Source: Streptomyces pseudovenezuelae
GTDB lineage: Bacteria; Actinomycetota; Actinomycetes; Streptomycetales; Streptomycetaceae
Direction of reading: 5' to 3'
NCBI RefSeq assembly: GCF_001513955.1
Contig: NZ_KQ948147.1
Coordinates: 72,532-136,531 of the forward strand
Length of the DNA stretch: 64,000 nt
The translations under genes and the position numbers were made by a program. Shown here in pieces: positions 32,669-41,282 of this stretch; positions within the stretch are counted from its first letter, which is position 1; each line of letters starts with the position of its first letter. The notes beneath the pieces were generated by a model. It saw only the letters and a list, made by a program, of their open reading frames with translations, was not told where the DNA came from and made no database searches.

Positions 32669-33430
32669 GTGGGGACCACGCAGCTCGAATCGGTACCGGA
32701 ACCGAAGTACTGGCATCTCAAGACCGTGCTCAGTGAGGCACTGGACTCCGAATTCTCCGTGGGCGAGATCCTGCCCAACGAGCGCGACCTCGCCGCCCGT
32801 TTCGGCGTCGCCCGCGCCACGCTCCGTCAGGCGCTGGAGCAACTGGAGCTGGAAGGCAGGCTCCAGCGCCGCCGCGGTGTCGGGACGACCGTCGCCCCGC
32901 CGCGGGTGGGCGTGGCCGTCGGCAGCGAGCAGCACGCCTGGCCCGGTACGGCCGGCGACGACTGGCAGACCGTCGACTGCGCCGCCGCGGTGCCGCCCGC
33001 GTCCGTCGCGGACGCGCTCGGGACCGACCGGGAGCAGCCGGTGCACACCGTGCGCCGCTCCCGGATGACCCACGGCCAGCCCGTCGCGGCCGAACTGCTG
33101 TACATCCCCGAGGCGTCGGTGCCTGAGCTCTCCGCCATAGACGCGCCGTCCGGGGCCGCACGCGCGCGTGCCGTGCTGCGCGAACTGCAGCGCCTGGAGC
33201 TGGAGAGCCGGGAGAACGCCGTCGAACTCGGCTCGGCCCGCGCGGACGACGCGAAGGAACTGGACCGCCTGCCCGGCGCCCCGGTGCTCGTCGTCACCAC
33301 CCGCTACCTGGCCGCGGGCCGCACCGCGGCGGTCTCGGTGGCCACCTACCGCGCGGACACCTGCCGGCTGACCTTCGGGGACTCCGGCGCGGTGGAGATC
33401 CACGAGGGTCCCGAACGCCGGGCCTCCTGA
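32669..33430 (+). CDS. GntR/HutC-family regulator with UTRA domain
   Basis: A 253-aa protein. The winged helix (about 15-80) is YWHLKTVLSEALDSEFSVGEILPNERDLAARFGVARATLRQALEQLELEGRLQRRRGVGTTV. A UTRA ligand domain (about 95-245) has VHTVRRSRMTHGQPVAAELLYIP and VLVVTTRYLAAGRTAAVSVATYRAD. It resembles sugar-responsive regulators of the DasR type, though the effector is unknown. The GTG start follows GGAGGACAGG. It converges on a ROK regulator across a strong terminator. The dre-like site upstream suggests it controls itself, and/or is controlled by DasR. Confidence 0.85.
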   Translation: MGTTQLESVPEPKYWHLKTVLSEALDSEFSVGEILPNERDLAARFGVARATLRQALEQLELEGRLQRRRGVGTTVAPPRVGVAVGSEQHAWPGTAGDDWQTVDCAAAVPPASVADALGTDREQPVHTVRRSRMTHGQPVAAELLYIPEASVPELSAIDAPSGAARARAVLRELQRLELESRENAVELGSARADDAKELDRLPGAPVLVVTTRYLAAGRTAAVSVATYRADTCRLTFGDSGAVEIHEGPERRAS

Positions 33431-33434
33431 GCGG

Positions 33435-33474
33435 TACGGCGGTGCCCCGGACCTGTGTCCGGGGCACCGCCGTA
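33435..33474. terminator. Perfect 18-bp hairpin, bidirectional terminator
   Basis: The arms 33435-33452 and 33457-33474 (TACGGCGGTGCCCCGGAC and its complement) pair completely around CTGT. It fills the gap between the convergent GntR and ROK genes. Confidence 0.85.
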
Positions 33475-33488
33475 TGCCGTCGGTCCGC

Positions 33489-34646
33489 TCACCGGCGCGC
33501 GGTCACCGTGCCCTCCACCGCGAACAGCTGCTCCTCCACATGGTCGAGGGCCAGCCGCAGCGCACCCGTCGCCACGGCCGCCTCGCCCAGGAGCGACAGG
33601 GCCACCTTCGGCGGGCGCAGACAGTAGCGGGCCAACTCGCGCCGCAGCGGCTCCAGTACGCCGTCCAGGCCGGCCGCCCAGCCGCCCACCACGACGAGTT
33701 CCGGGTCGAGGGCCAGGACAAGGGCCGCCACGTCGTGCACGAGCCGCTGGAGGAAGCGGTCCACGGCCGCCCGGGCCCGCTGGTCGCCCTCCCGGGCCTG
33801 CGCGAAGACCTCGGCGACGGCCTGCTCGTCGAGCGGGTGCAAGGGCTCGTCCGTGGTGGACAGCAGCGTCTCCGGGGTGACCTCGCGGCCCAGCAGATGC
33901 AGTGCGCCGATCTCCCCGGCCGCCCCGCCGTACCCCCGGTGCAGCCTGCCGCCGATCAGCGAACCCGCCCCCGGGCTCAGTCCGGCCAGCACGAACACCA
34001 CGTCGTCGGACTCGGTGGCGGAGCCCTTCCAGTGCTCGGCGACCGCGGCGGCGTTGGCGTCGTTCTCGACCAGCACCGGGCACTTGAAGGAACGGCTGAG
34101 CCGCTCGCCGAGGCGCAGTCCCGTCCACTCGGGCAGTGCCGCGCACAGCCGTATGGTGCCGTCCGCCTCCACGATGCCCGGCGAGGCGACCCCCACGGCC
34201 CACAGGGAGTCGCGGGCGACCCCGGCCCGGCGCAGCAGTTCGGCGACCGCGGTGCGCAGCCGCTCCAGGCGCTCGTCCGCGGAGGCCGTCTCGTCGACGT
34301 CCTTGGCCACGGCGCCGAGCACCTTGCCGTCGAGGTCGGACAGCAGCGCGGCGACCCGGTGCGGCCCGATGTCGAGGCCCAGCAGATGCCCGGCCTCGGC
34401 CCGGAACCGGAAGCGCCGCGCGGGCCGCCCCTGCCGGCGGGCGACACTGTCGTCCGCCGCCTTCTCGACGACCAGGCCGCCCTCGATGAGGCCTTCGACG
34501 ACCCCCTCGACCGTCGGCCGGGACAGGCCCGTCACCCGGGTGATCTCGGTCAGCGTCGCGCAGTCCGTGGCACGCAGCGCGTGCAGCACCACCGCGGAAT
34601 TGATCCTTCGCAGGAGCGAGGGGTCCCCGCCGGTCAGTCGCCCCAA
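33489..34646 (-). CDS. ROK-family transcriptional regulator/sugar-kinase-like protein
   Basis: A 385-aa protein. The N-terminal winged helix (about 10-70) is INSAVVLHALRATDCATLTEITRVTGLSRPTVEGVVEGLIEGGLVVE. The ROK domain has GHLLGLDIGPHRVAALLSDL, VLVENDANAAAVAEHWKG and ELVVVGGWAAGLDGV. The usual ROK Cys cluster and the catalytic Asp of sugar kinases (ExGH zinc motif, CxCGxxGC) are not seen; IGALHLLGREVTPE stands in their place, so it is likely a regulator only. The TTG at 34646 is chosen because GGGAGG lies 7 nt upstream. A GTG at 34760, overlapping the stop of the response-regulator gene, would add a low-complexity tail. Confidence 0.8.
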   Translation of the reverse strand: MGRLTGGDPSLLRRINSAVVLHALRATDCATLTEITRVTGLSRPTVEGVVEGLIEGGLVVEKAADDSVARRQGRPARRFRFRAEAGHLLGLDIGPHRVAALLSDLDGKVLGAVAKDVDETASADERLERLRTAVAELLRRAGVARDSLWAVGVASPGIVEADGTIRLCAALPEWTGLRLGERLSRSFKCPVLVENDANAAAVAEHWKGSATESDDVVFVLAGLSPGAGSLIGGRLHRGYGGAAGEIGALHLLGREVTPETLLSTTDEPLHPLDEQAVAEVFAQAREGDQRARAAVDRFLQRLVHDVAALVLALDPELVVVGGWAAGLDGVLEPLRRELARYCLRPPKVALSLLGEAAVATGALRLALDHVEEQLFAVEGTVTARR

Positions 34647-34756
34647 CGTCCGTCCTCCCAGCTCGTGCGCGTGTTGGGCGGATCGTACTCGGCGGGAGGC
34701 TCCGCGGGCAGTGCCGGGCTCGCGAAGACTGCCCGCGGCCCGTCGGGACACCGGGT

Positions 34757-35419
34757 TCACCCCGGCGCCACGAACCCCGACTCGTACGCCGCGATCACCG
34801 CCTGGGTGCGATCGCGCGCCCCCAGCTTCGCCAGCACGGCGCTGACGTGCGACTTCACGGTCTCGGTGCCGACGACCAGGCGGGCGGCGATCTCCGCGTT
34901 GGACAGACCGCGCGCCATCAGCCGCAGCACCTCGGCCTCCCGCTCGGTCAGCTGGGCCCGCTCCATCGCGGCCCGGGCGGCCCGGTTGCCGCCCTCGTCG
35001 CCGTATTGCGCGGCCAGCTGCCGCACCGAGGCGGGGAACAGCAGCGACTCGCCCTCGGCGACCAGCCGCACCGCGTGCACGATCTCGGCCGGCCGGGCCC
35101 GCTTCAGCAGGAACCCGTCGGCACCGGCCCGCAGCGCCTCGTACACGTACTCGTCGTTCTCGAACGTCGTCACCACGACGATCTTCGGCGGCCGCTCGAC
35201 CGTCCGCAGCACCGCGCGCGTGGCCTCGATGCCGTCCATCAGCGGCATCCGTACGTCCATGGCGACCACGTCGGGCCGCAGCCGCCGTACCAGGGGGATC
35301 ACCGCCGCCCCGTCGGCCGCCTCGCCGACGACCTCGATGTCGGACTGCGCCTCCAGCACCGCCCGCAGACCGGCGCGTACGAGGGGTTCGTCGTCGACGA
35401 GGAGAACGGTGACCGGCAT
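34757..35419 (-). CDS. NarL-family response regulator
   Basis: A 220-aa regulator. The receiver is LLVDDEPLVRAGLRAVL, with phospho-Asp in VVAMDVRMPLMDG and Lys in FLLKRARPAE. The LuxR helix-turn-helix near residues 155-205 is LTEREAEVLRLMARGLSNAEIAARLVVGTETVKSHVSAVLAKLGARDR. It lies 14 bp after its histidine kinase on the same strand, and the pair is divergent from an ABC exporter that it probably controls. Confidence 0.92.
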   Translation of the reverse strand: MPVTVLLVDDEPLVRAGLRAVLEAQSDIEVVGEAADGAAVIPLVRRLRPDVVAMDVRMPLMDGIEATRAVLRTVERPPKIVVVTTFENDEYVYEALRAGADGFLLKRARPAEIVHAVRLVAEGESLLFPASVRQLAAQYGDEGGNRAARAAMERAQLTEREAEVLRLMARGLSNAEIAARLVVGTETVKSHVSAVLAKLGARDRTQAVIAAYESGFVAPG

Positions 35420-35433
35420 CCCGTCAGCCTAGA

Positions 35434-36603
35434 TCAGCGCAGCGGCAGCTCGGCATGCACCTGCCAGTCGCCCCGGTCGGGTCCGGTGTGCGCGTGGCCG
35501 CCGAGCAGGGCCGCCCGCTCGCGTATGCCGCGCAGCCCGCTGCCCCGCCCGGGGCCCGCTATGTCGGCCGTCAGCGGATTGCGGACCTCCAGGGCGAGAG
35601 CCTCGGCCGTGACCTCGACACGCACCCGGACCGGGACGCCCCCGGCGTGCCGCAGCACATTGGTCAGCGCCTCCTGGAGGATCCGGTAGCCCTCCCGGGA
35701 GACCGGCCCGGGCACGGTGTCCACCGGCCCGGTCAGCTCGGCGTCCACCTTCGCGCCGGACGCGCGCGCGGACTCCAGCAGCCGGTCGGCGTCCGTCAGC
35801 GTGGGTCGGCCGCTGACCGGCCGCTCCGACTCGCGCAGGATGCCCAGGACCCGCTCCAGGTCCTCCAGCGCGGCCCGGCCGGTCTCCTCGATGGCGTCCA
35901 GGGCGCGGTCGGTGAACGCCGGGTCGCCGGCCGCCCTCGCGGCGCCCGCCTGGACGACGGCGACGGTCAGGGCGTGCCCGATGGAGTCGTGCAGCTCACG
36001 CGCGATACGCGTGCGCTCCAGGAGCTGCTCGGTGCGCTCCTCCATGGCGGCCAGACGCTCGGCGGGGGAGGGGCCGAGCAGCCGCAGCGCGAGCGCGGTG
36101 ATCAGCCGGCCCGAGCCGACCACCGTCGCCGCCAGCGCGGCCAACGACACCGGTGCCAGCAGGGCGTGCCACCCATGGTGGCCGTCGAGGAGGATCAGCA
36201 CCCCCTCGTCGACGTCCCGGCCGAAGGCCGACGCCACCAGGTCCACCGAGCCGAGGAGCAGTTGCACGCTGAGCATCGCCGTCGCCCAGCCGAGCAGCAG
36301 CCGCGCCTCCAGCCACACCACGAGCCGCCCCCGGTCGCTCCAGGACACCGACGGCGCCACGACGATGTCGCTGCTCTCGCTGATGTGCCGGTGCCCGGTC
36401 AGCAGCAGCCTCGCCTGCAGCCCCTCCACGGTGCGCATCGCCGGCACCAGCCCGGCGGGCGCGAGCGTCACGGCGGCGACCAGCCAGGTCCACCACGCCT
36501 CCTCGACGAACATCCACAGGGCCGGCCACACGACGGCGATGAACAGATGCAGCCATCGTGTGTACGTCACCGCCCGGCCGAACGGGCGCAGCAAGCGGAC
36601 CAT
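35434..36603 (-). CDS. Sensor histidine kinase (NarL/HisKA_3 type)
   Basis: A 389-aa membrane kinase. Hydrophobic helices occur at about 15-65 (LHLFIAVVWPALWMFV; WWTWLVAAVTLAPAGLV) and 120-200. The dimerisation helix carries the phospho-His in RIARELHDSIGHALTVAVVQ. A short HATPase domain has ILQEALTNVLRHAGGVPVRVRV and GRGSGLRGIRERAALLGG. The sensor region is almost all membrane, as in kinases that detect envelope damage or antibiotics. Start ATG 36603, 109 bp from the divergent ABC gene. Confidence 0.88.
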   Translation of the reverse strand: MVRLLRPFGRAVTYTRWLHLFIAVVWPALWMFVEEAWWTWLVAAVTLAPAGLVPAMRTVEGLQARLLLTGHRHISESSDIVVAPSVSWSDRGRLVVWLEARLLLGWATAMLSVQLLLGSVDLVASAFGRDVDEGVLILLDGHHGWHALLAPVSLAALAATVVGSGRLITALALRLLGPSPAERLAAMEERTEQLLERTRIARELHDSIGHALTVAVVQAGAARAAGDPAFTDRALDAIEETGRAALEDLERVLGILRESERPVSGRPTLTDADRLLESARASGAKVDAELTGPVDTVPGPVSREGYRILQEALTNVLRHAGGVPVRVRVEVTAEALALEVRNPLTADIAGPGRGSGLRGIRERAALLGGHAHTGPDRGDWQVHAELPLR

Positions 36604-36712
36604 TTCGTCATCGTGCCAGCCGCCACCGACAACGAGCCTCCCCCGCACGGGGGAGCCGGACTCCACCCGCGGGGGAGGCCCCGCCCCCGCCGCACCGGCC
36701 AGGCTGCTGCTC

Positions 36713-37633
36713 ATGACCAGCATCGAAGTCCAGTCCCTCACCAAGGAGTTCGGCACCCGACGAGCCGTGGACGACCTCACCTTCCGTGTCCTGCCGGGCC
36801 GGGTCACCGGCTTCCTCGGACCCAACGGCGCCGGAAAGTCCACCACCATGCGGCTCGTCCTCGGCCTGGACCGCCCGACCTCCGGGACGGCCACGATCGG
36901 CGGCCGCGCCTACGCCACGCTCGACGAACCCCTGCGCCACGTCGGCGCCCTGCTCGACGCCCAGGCCGCGCACGGCTCCCGCACCGGCCGCGACCACCTG
37001 CGCACCCTGGCGTCGAGCAACCGCATCCCCGACCACCGGGTCGACGCGGTGCTGGCGGAGACGGGGCTGGCCCCGGTCGCCCGGCGCCGGGTGCGGACGT
37101 ACTCCCTCGGCATGCGGCAGCGGCTCGGCATCGCGGCCGCCCTGCTCGGCGACCCCGGTGTGGTCATGCTGGACGAGCCCTCGAACGGCCTCGACCCCGA
37201 AGGCATCATCTGGATCCGCGAGTTGCTGCGCCGGCTGGCCGCGGAGGGCCGCACGGTGCTGGTCTCCAGCCACCTCATGAACGAGACCGCGTCCTTCGCC
37301 GACCACCTCGTCGTCCTGGGCCGGGGGCGGCTGCTCGCCGACACACCGATGCGTGAGTTCATCCACGCACGCGTGCGGCCCGGCGTCCGCATCCGCACCA
37401 CGGACCCCACCGCACTCAAGAGCGCCCTCGCCCGGCACGGCCATGACGCCGTGGAACACGAGGACGGCCACTGGACCGTGCAGCACGCACGCGTGGACGA
37501 GATCGGCGCCCTCGTCTCCGCAGCGGGCGTCCCCCTCCTCGAACTGGCCGCGGAGGAAGCCACCCTGGAGCAGGCCTACCTCGACCTGACCTCCGCCGAG
37601 ACCGAGTTCACCGCACACCCCCAGGAGGCCTGA
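36713..37633 (+). CDS. ABC transporter ATPase (drug-export, BcrA-like)
   Basis: A 306-aa ATPase: Walker A GPNGAGKSTT, Q-loop region VGALLDAQAAHGSRT, signature YSLGMRQRLGIAAALLG, Walker B VVMLDEPSNGLDPEG, and H-loop SSHLMNE. It has the DrrA/BcrA-type C-terminal extension. It pairs with the permease 1 bp downstream to export a drug or lipid. The long upstream in-frame reading is antisense to the kinase gene and was rejected. Confidence 0.9.
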   Translation: MTSIEVQSLTKEFGTRRAVDDLTFRVLPGRVTGFLGPNGAGKSTTMRLVLGLDRPTSGTATIGGRAYATLDEPLRHVGALLDAQAAHGSRTGRDHLRTLASSNRIPDHRVDAVLAETGLAPVARRRVRTYSLGMRQRLGIAAALLGDPGVVMLDEPSNGLDPEGIIWIRELLRRLAAEGRTVLVSSHLMNETASFADHLVVLGRGRLLADTPMREFIHARVRPGVRIRTTDPTALKSALARHGHDAVEHEDGHWTVQHARVDEIGALVSAAGVPLLELAAEEATLEQAYLDLTSAETEFTAHPQEA

Positions 37634-37634
37634 C

Positions 37635-38360
37635 ATGCCCTTCGCCCCCGTTCTGCGCTCCGAGTGGCTGAAGATCCGTACGCTGCGCTCGCTGCTCGGC
37701 GCCCTGTTCGCCCTGTTCGCGGCGACCACCGGGTTCTCCGCGATCGCCGGAGTCTCCGATCCCTCCGACCCCGGGTCCGACCCCCTGTTCATGGCGCTGT
37801 CCGGGGTCGCGCCCGGCCAGATCGCGGCCATCTCCTTCGGCGCCATGGCGGTGTCCTCGGAGTTCCACGGGGGTGGGCTCCGGCTGTCGCTGGCCGCGGT
37901 GCCGCGGCGCGGGCGGTGGTTCGCCGCGAAGGCGACGGCCATCGCCGTCCCCACGCTGGTGGTCGGCCTTGTCACCGCCTGCGCCGCGCTCGTCGTGGCA
38001 CGGGCCGGTCTCGGCGCGGCGGCGAGCGGTCTCAGCACCGGTGAACAAGTACGCGGTGTCGTCGGCTGCGCGACCTACCTCACCCTCATGGCGCTGCTGG
38101 CCGCCGGTCTCGCGGCGGTGCTGCGCAGCGGGGTGGCGGCGCTCTCGCTGCTCATCCCGTTCGTCCTGGTCGTGTCGTTCGTGATCGGCGACGTGGCCGG
38201 CGGGGTCACCGACTTCATGCCGGACCGGGCGGGCCAGATCGTCCTGTACGAGACGCCCGAGGGCACGCTGGGACCGTGGACGGGCCTCGCGGTCACCGCG
38301 GCCTGGGCCGCCACGGCCCTCGCCGCGGGGGCCTGGAGCCTACGGCACCGGGACGCCTGA
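37635..38360 (+). CDS. ABC transporter permease
   Basis: A 241-aa protein with six hydrophobic helices (LRSLLGALFALFAATTGFSAIAG; IAAISFGAMAVSSEFHGGGL; AVPTLVVGLVTACAALVVARA; LTLMALLAAGLAAVLRSGVAALSLLIPFVLVVSFVIGDVAGG; TGLAVTAAWAATALAAGAWSL). The SSEFHGGGLRLSLAAVPRRG loop is typical of ABC-2 permeases in bacitracin/lantibiotic-type exporters. It directly follows the ATPase gene. Confidence 0.88.
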   Translation: MPFAPVLRSEWLKIRTLRSLLGALFALFAATTGFSAIAGVSDPSDPGSDPLFMALSGVAPGQIAAISFGAMAVSSEFHGGGLRLSLAAVPRRGRWFAAKATAIAVPTLVVGLVTACAALVVARAGLGAAASGLSTGEQVRGVVGCATYLTLMALLAAGLAAVLRSGVAALSLLIPFVLVVSFVIGDVAGGVTDFMPDRAGQIVLYETPEGTLGPWTGLAVTAAWAATALAAGAWSLRHRDA

Positions 38361-38418
38361 GAGGGCACATCGCCTGACGCCCCGCCAAATGTCAGTGGCG
38401 GCCGGTTTACTGGATCAC

Positions 38419-38865
38419 ATGGACAGTGCGAAGTACCTCGCCGCCATCGACTCGCTGTGCGCCCGGGACCTGACCGCGGCGGACGGCGAGTCGGGCGCAT
38501 ACAGGTCGGGGCCCGGTTACCGCATCGAGTCGTTAGAGGTCAGCCACGGGACGCGGGACGCGGACGCGGCACCGCGGATGGCGGTCGTGGGGGACTTCTA
38601 CGCCCTGAAGAGCCGCATAGGCCAGGAGCTGGACGACCGCTGGGGCAGGCAGCAGCGGCCCTGGGGCATGGGCACGCTCAAGCTGCGCCTCGACCGCGGT
38701 GAGGAGATACCCGAGCCCTGGTTCACGACGAGCATCGTGACGGACGACCTCGACCTGTGGCAGCCTCCGGGCTCGGACCGCTGGATCGCCCTCGGCGTGG
38801 GCTACCGGGACGAGGCCGACGAGGTCCATGTCCTCGCCGTCGTTTCGGACATCGACCCGGTGTGA
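38419..38865 (+). CDS. Conserved actinobacterial hypothetical protein
   Basis: A 148-aa soluble protein with no recognised motif. It has mixed alpha/beta character, many acidic residues near the C-terminus (DEADEVHVLAVVSDIDPV) and a central SRIGQELDDRWGRQQRPWGMGTLKLRLDRG. Two starts are possible (ATG 38389 or 38419); the later one is chosen because GGAT lies near it. The stop is 4 bp from that of the convergent mug gene. No function is proposed. Confidence 0.6.
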   Translation: MDSAKYLAAIDSLCARDLTAADGESGAYRSGPGYRIESLEVSHGTRDADAAPRMAVVGDFYALKSRIGQELDDRWGRQQRPWGMGTLKLRLDRGEEIPEPWFTTSIVTDDLDLWQPPGSDRWIALGVGYRDEADEVHVLAVVSDIDPV

Positions 38866-38869
38866 ACCG

Positions 38870-39418
38870 CTAGCCCTGCTCCGCCGCCACCCGCAGCCGG
38901 GCGAACTCCTCCGCCATCGTCGCCGCGGTCCAGTGCGCGTTGAGACCGCTCGGATTGGGCAGCACCCACACCCGCGAGTCCCCGATCGTCCGCTCCTGCG
39001 GCCCGACCACCGCCTTCTTGTCGTCGAAGGCCGCCCGGTAGGCGGTGACCCCCACGACGGCCAGCCAACGCGGCCCGAGCCGCGCCACCTTCTCCGCCAG
39101 CAGCCGTCCGCCCTCGCGGTACTCCTCGGCACTCAGCTCGTCCGCCCGCGCGCTCGCCCGGGCCACCACATTGGTGATCCCGAGCCCGTACGACAGCAAC
39201 TCCCGCTGCTCCGAGGGCTTCAGCAGCCTCGGGGTGAAGCCGGACAGATGGAGCACCGGCCAGAACCGGTTGCCCGGCCGGGCGAAGTGATGCCCCGTCG
39301 CGGCCGTCATCAGACCGGGGTTGATGCCGCAGAACAGCACACGGAGACCGTCCGCGACCACGTCCGGTACCAGACGGTCGCGGGCGGCCTCCAGCTCCTC
39401 GGGGGTGAAGCGCGTCAT
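38870..39418 (-). CDS. mug: G/U mismatch-specific uracil/thymine-DNA glycosylase
   Basis: A 182-aa protein. The Mug motif VLFCGINPGLMTAATGHHFARPGNRFWPVL contains the catalytic-site Asn of GINPG, and the C-terminal NPSGLNAHW is the intercalation/recognition loop. The enzyme removes uracil or ethenocytosine opposite guanine. It sits 13 bp beyond purB on the same strand and may share its transcript. Confidence 0.9.
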   Translation of the reverse strand: MTRFTPEELEAARDRLVPDVVADGLRVLFCGINPGLMTAATGHHFARPGNRFWPVLHLSGFTPRLLKPSEQRELLSYGLGITNVVARASARADELSAEEYREGGRLLAEKVARLGPRWLAVVGVTAYRAAFDDKKAVVGPQERTIGDSRVWVLPNPSGLNAHWTAATMAEEFARLRVAAEQG

Positions 39419-39431
39419 CGCGTGCGGCGGC

Positions 39432-40874
39432 TCAGAGGATCGCCCCGGGCGTGTAGCCCGCGGCCGCCGGGTGCTGCTTGACGATCTCCTCGATCCGGCC
39501 GACGACGACGGCGACCTGGTCGGCCGCGGCGCCCGTGAAGGACAGCTTGTCCGCCATCAGCGCGTCCAGCTGGGCGCGGTCGAGCGGAATGCGCTCGTCG
39601 GCGGCCAGCTTGTCGAGCAGCTCGTTGCGCTCGGCACCCTGCTCCCGCATCGCCAGGGCGGAGGCGACGGCGTTCTCCTTGATCGCCTCGTGCGCCACCT
39701 CACGGCCGACACCCGCGCGGACCGCGCCCATCAGCACCTTGGTCGTGGCGAGGAAGGGCAGGTAACGGTCCAGCTCGCGCGCGACGACGGCCGGGAAGGC
39801 GCCGAACTCGTCGAGCACGGTGAGGAAGGTCTCCAGCAGGCCGTCGAGCGCGAAGAACGCGTCCGGCAGCGCGACCCGGCGCACCACCGAGCAGGACACG
39901 TCGCCCTCGTTCCACTGGTCGCCCGCCAGCTCGCCCGTCATCGACGCGTAGCCGCGCAGGATGACCATCAGGCCGTTGACGCGCTCGCAGGAGCGGGTGT
40001 TCATCTTGTGCGGCATCGCCGAGGAGCCGACCTGGCCCGGCTTGAAGCCCTCGGTCACCAGCTCGTGCCCGGCCATCAGACGGATCGTCTTCGCCAGCGA
40101 GGAGGGAGCCGCCGCCAGCTGCACCAGCGCGGTGACGACCTCGTAGTCCAGGGAGCGCGGGTAGACCTGGCCGACCGAGGTGAACGCCTGCGAGAAGCCC
40201 AGGTGACCGGCGATCCGCTGCTCCAGTTCGGCCAGCTTCGACGCGTCCCCGCCCAGCAGGTCCAGCATGTCCTGCGCGGTGCCGACCGGGCCCTTGATGC
40301 CGCGCAGCGGGTAGCGGGCGAGGAGCTCCTCGACCCGGCCGTACGCCACGAGCAGCTCGTCCGCGGCGGTCGCGAAACGCTTGCCGAGGGTGGTGGCCTG
40401 CGCGGCCACGTTGTGCGAGCGGCCGGCCATGACCAGCTCGGCGTACTCGCCCGACAGCTTGCCGAGGCGCGCCAGGACGGCCACCGTGCGGTCGCGGACG
40501 AGCTCCAGGGAGAGGCGGATCTGGAGCTGCTCGACGTTCTCCGTGAGGTCCCGGGAGGTCATGCCCTTGTGGACCTGCTCGTGCCCGGCGAGGTCGTTGA
40601 ACTCCTCGATCCGCGCCTTCACGTCGTGCCGCGTGACCTTCTCGCGCTCGGCGATCGAGGCCAGGTCGACGGTGTCCAGGACCCGCTCGTAGTCGGCGAG
40701 GGCCTGCTCCGGCACCTCGATCCCGAGGTCCTTCTGGGCCCGCAGCACGGCGAGCCAGAGCTGACGCTCAAGCCTCACCTTCTGCTCGGGCGACCAGAGC
40801 GTGGCGAGCTCGGCGGAGGCGTAGCGTCCGGCGAGGACGTTGGGGATGCGGGGCTTGGCGGGAGCGGAAGTCAC
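39432..40874 (-). CDS. purB: Adenylosuccinate lyase
   Basis: A 480-aa fumarase/aspartase superfamily enzyme. The signature GSSAMPHKMNTRSCERV is near residue 290 and carries the catalytic serine loop. HKGMTSRDLTENVEQLQ and GRSHNVAAQATTLGKRF follow the order of conserved regions in PurB. It acts twice in purine synthesis (SAICAR to AICAR; adenylosuccinate to AMP). The GTG at 40874 gives the usual 480-aa length; longer readings enter unrelated sequence. Confidence 0.95.
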   Translation of the reverse strand: MTSAPAKPRIPNVLAGRYASAELATLWSPEQKVRLERQLWLAVLRAQKDLGIEVPEQALADYERVLDTVDLASIAEREKVTRHDVKARIEEFNDLAGHEQVHKGMTSRDLTENVEQLQIRLSLELVRDRTVAVLARLGKLSGEYAELVMAGRSHNVAAQATTLGKRFATAADELLVAYGRVEELLARYPLRGIKGPVGTAQDMLDLLGGDASKLAELEQRIAGHLGFSQAFTSVGQVYPRSLDYEVVTALVQLAAAPSSLAKTIRLMAGHELVTEGFKPGQVGSSAMPHKMNTRSCERVNGLMVILRGYASMTGELAGDQWNEGDVSCSVVRRVALPDAFFALDGLLETFLTVLDEFGAFPAVVARELDRYLPFLATTKVLMGAVRAGVGREVAHEAIKENAVASALAMREQGAERNELLDKLAADERIPLDRAQLDALMADKLSFTGAAADQVAVVVGRIEEIVKQHPAAAGYTPGAIL

Positions 40875-40933
40875 GTGTACGGATTCTACTGGCGATTCCT
40901 GCAGGCCAGCGTCAGGGTCCCGTTCGTCGGAAC

Positions 40934-41275
40934 CTACGAGAGCTCCTGCGCGAGTTCCGCCAGGACCTCGGCATGGCACGGTTCGGGCGCGCACCAGCAG
41001 GCCAGGGCCTTGCCGCGAAGCCCGGGCAGCAGAGCGAGCAGATCCGGCCGCCCCAGCAGATGGGCCCGGTACTTCGCCATCACCTCGGCCCGCGTGCCGT
41101 CCCGGTGGCGCGCGGGGGTGTCGTAGGCGAAGGGGTTGTACAGCGGGTGCTTCGGCAGGTCCCAGCCGCCCAGGGTCCAGCGACGGCCGACGTAGACGAG
41201 GTCGGCGGGCGCGTGTTCGAGCCGGGGGCCGTACTCGTGGATACGGCCCCTGACGTTGACCACGCGCGTGTGCAC
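40934..41275 (-). CDS. DUF4326 domain protein
   Basis: A 113-aa protein. VVNVRGRIHEYGPRL, YVGRRWTLGGWDLPKHPLYNPF and the C-terminal LRGKALACWCAPEPCHAEVLAELA are typical of DUF4326, a family with a conserved C-W-C-x4-C-H motif that may bind metal. It is common in phages and actinobacteria; its function is unknown. It follows the SGNH hydrolase gene by 7 bp on the same strand. Confidence 0.8.
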   Translation of the reverse strand: MHTRVVNVRGRIHEYGPRLEHAPADLVYVGRRWTLGGWDLPKHPLYNPFAYDTPARHRDGTRAEVMAKYRAHLLGRPDLLALLPGLRGKALACWCAPEPCHAEVLAELAQELS

Positions 41276-41282
41276 GGCGTCC

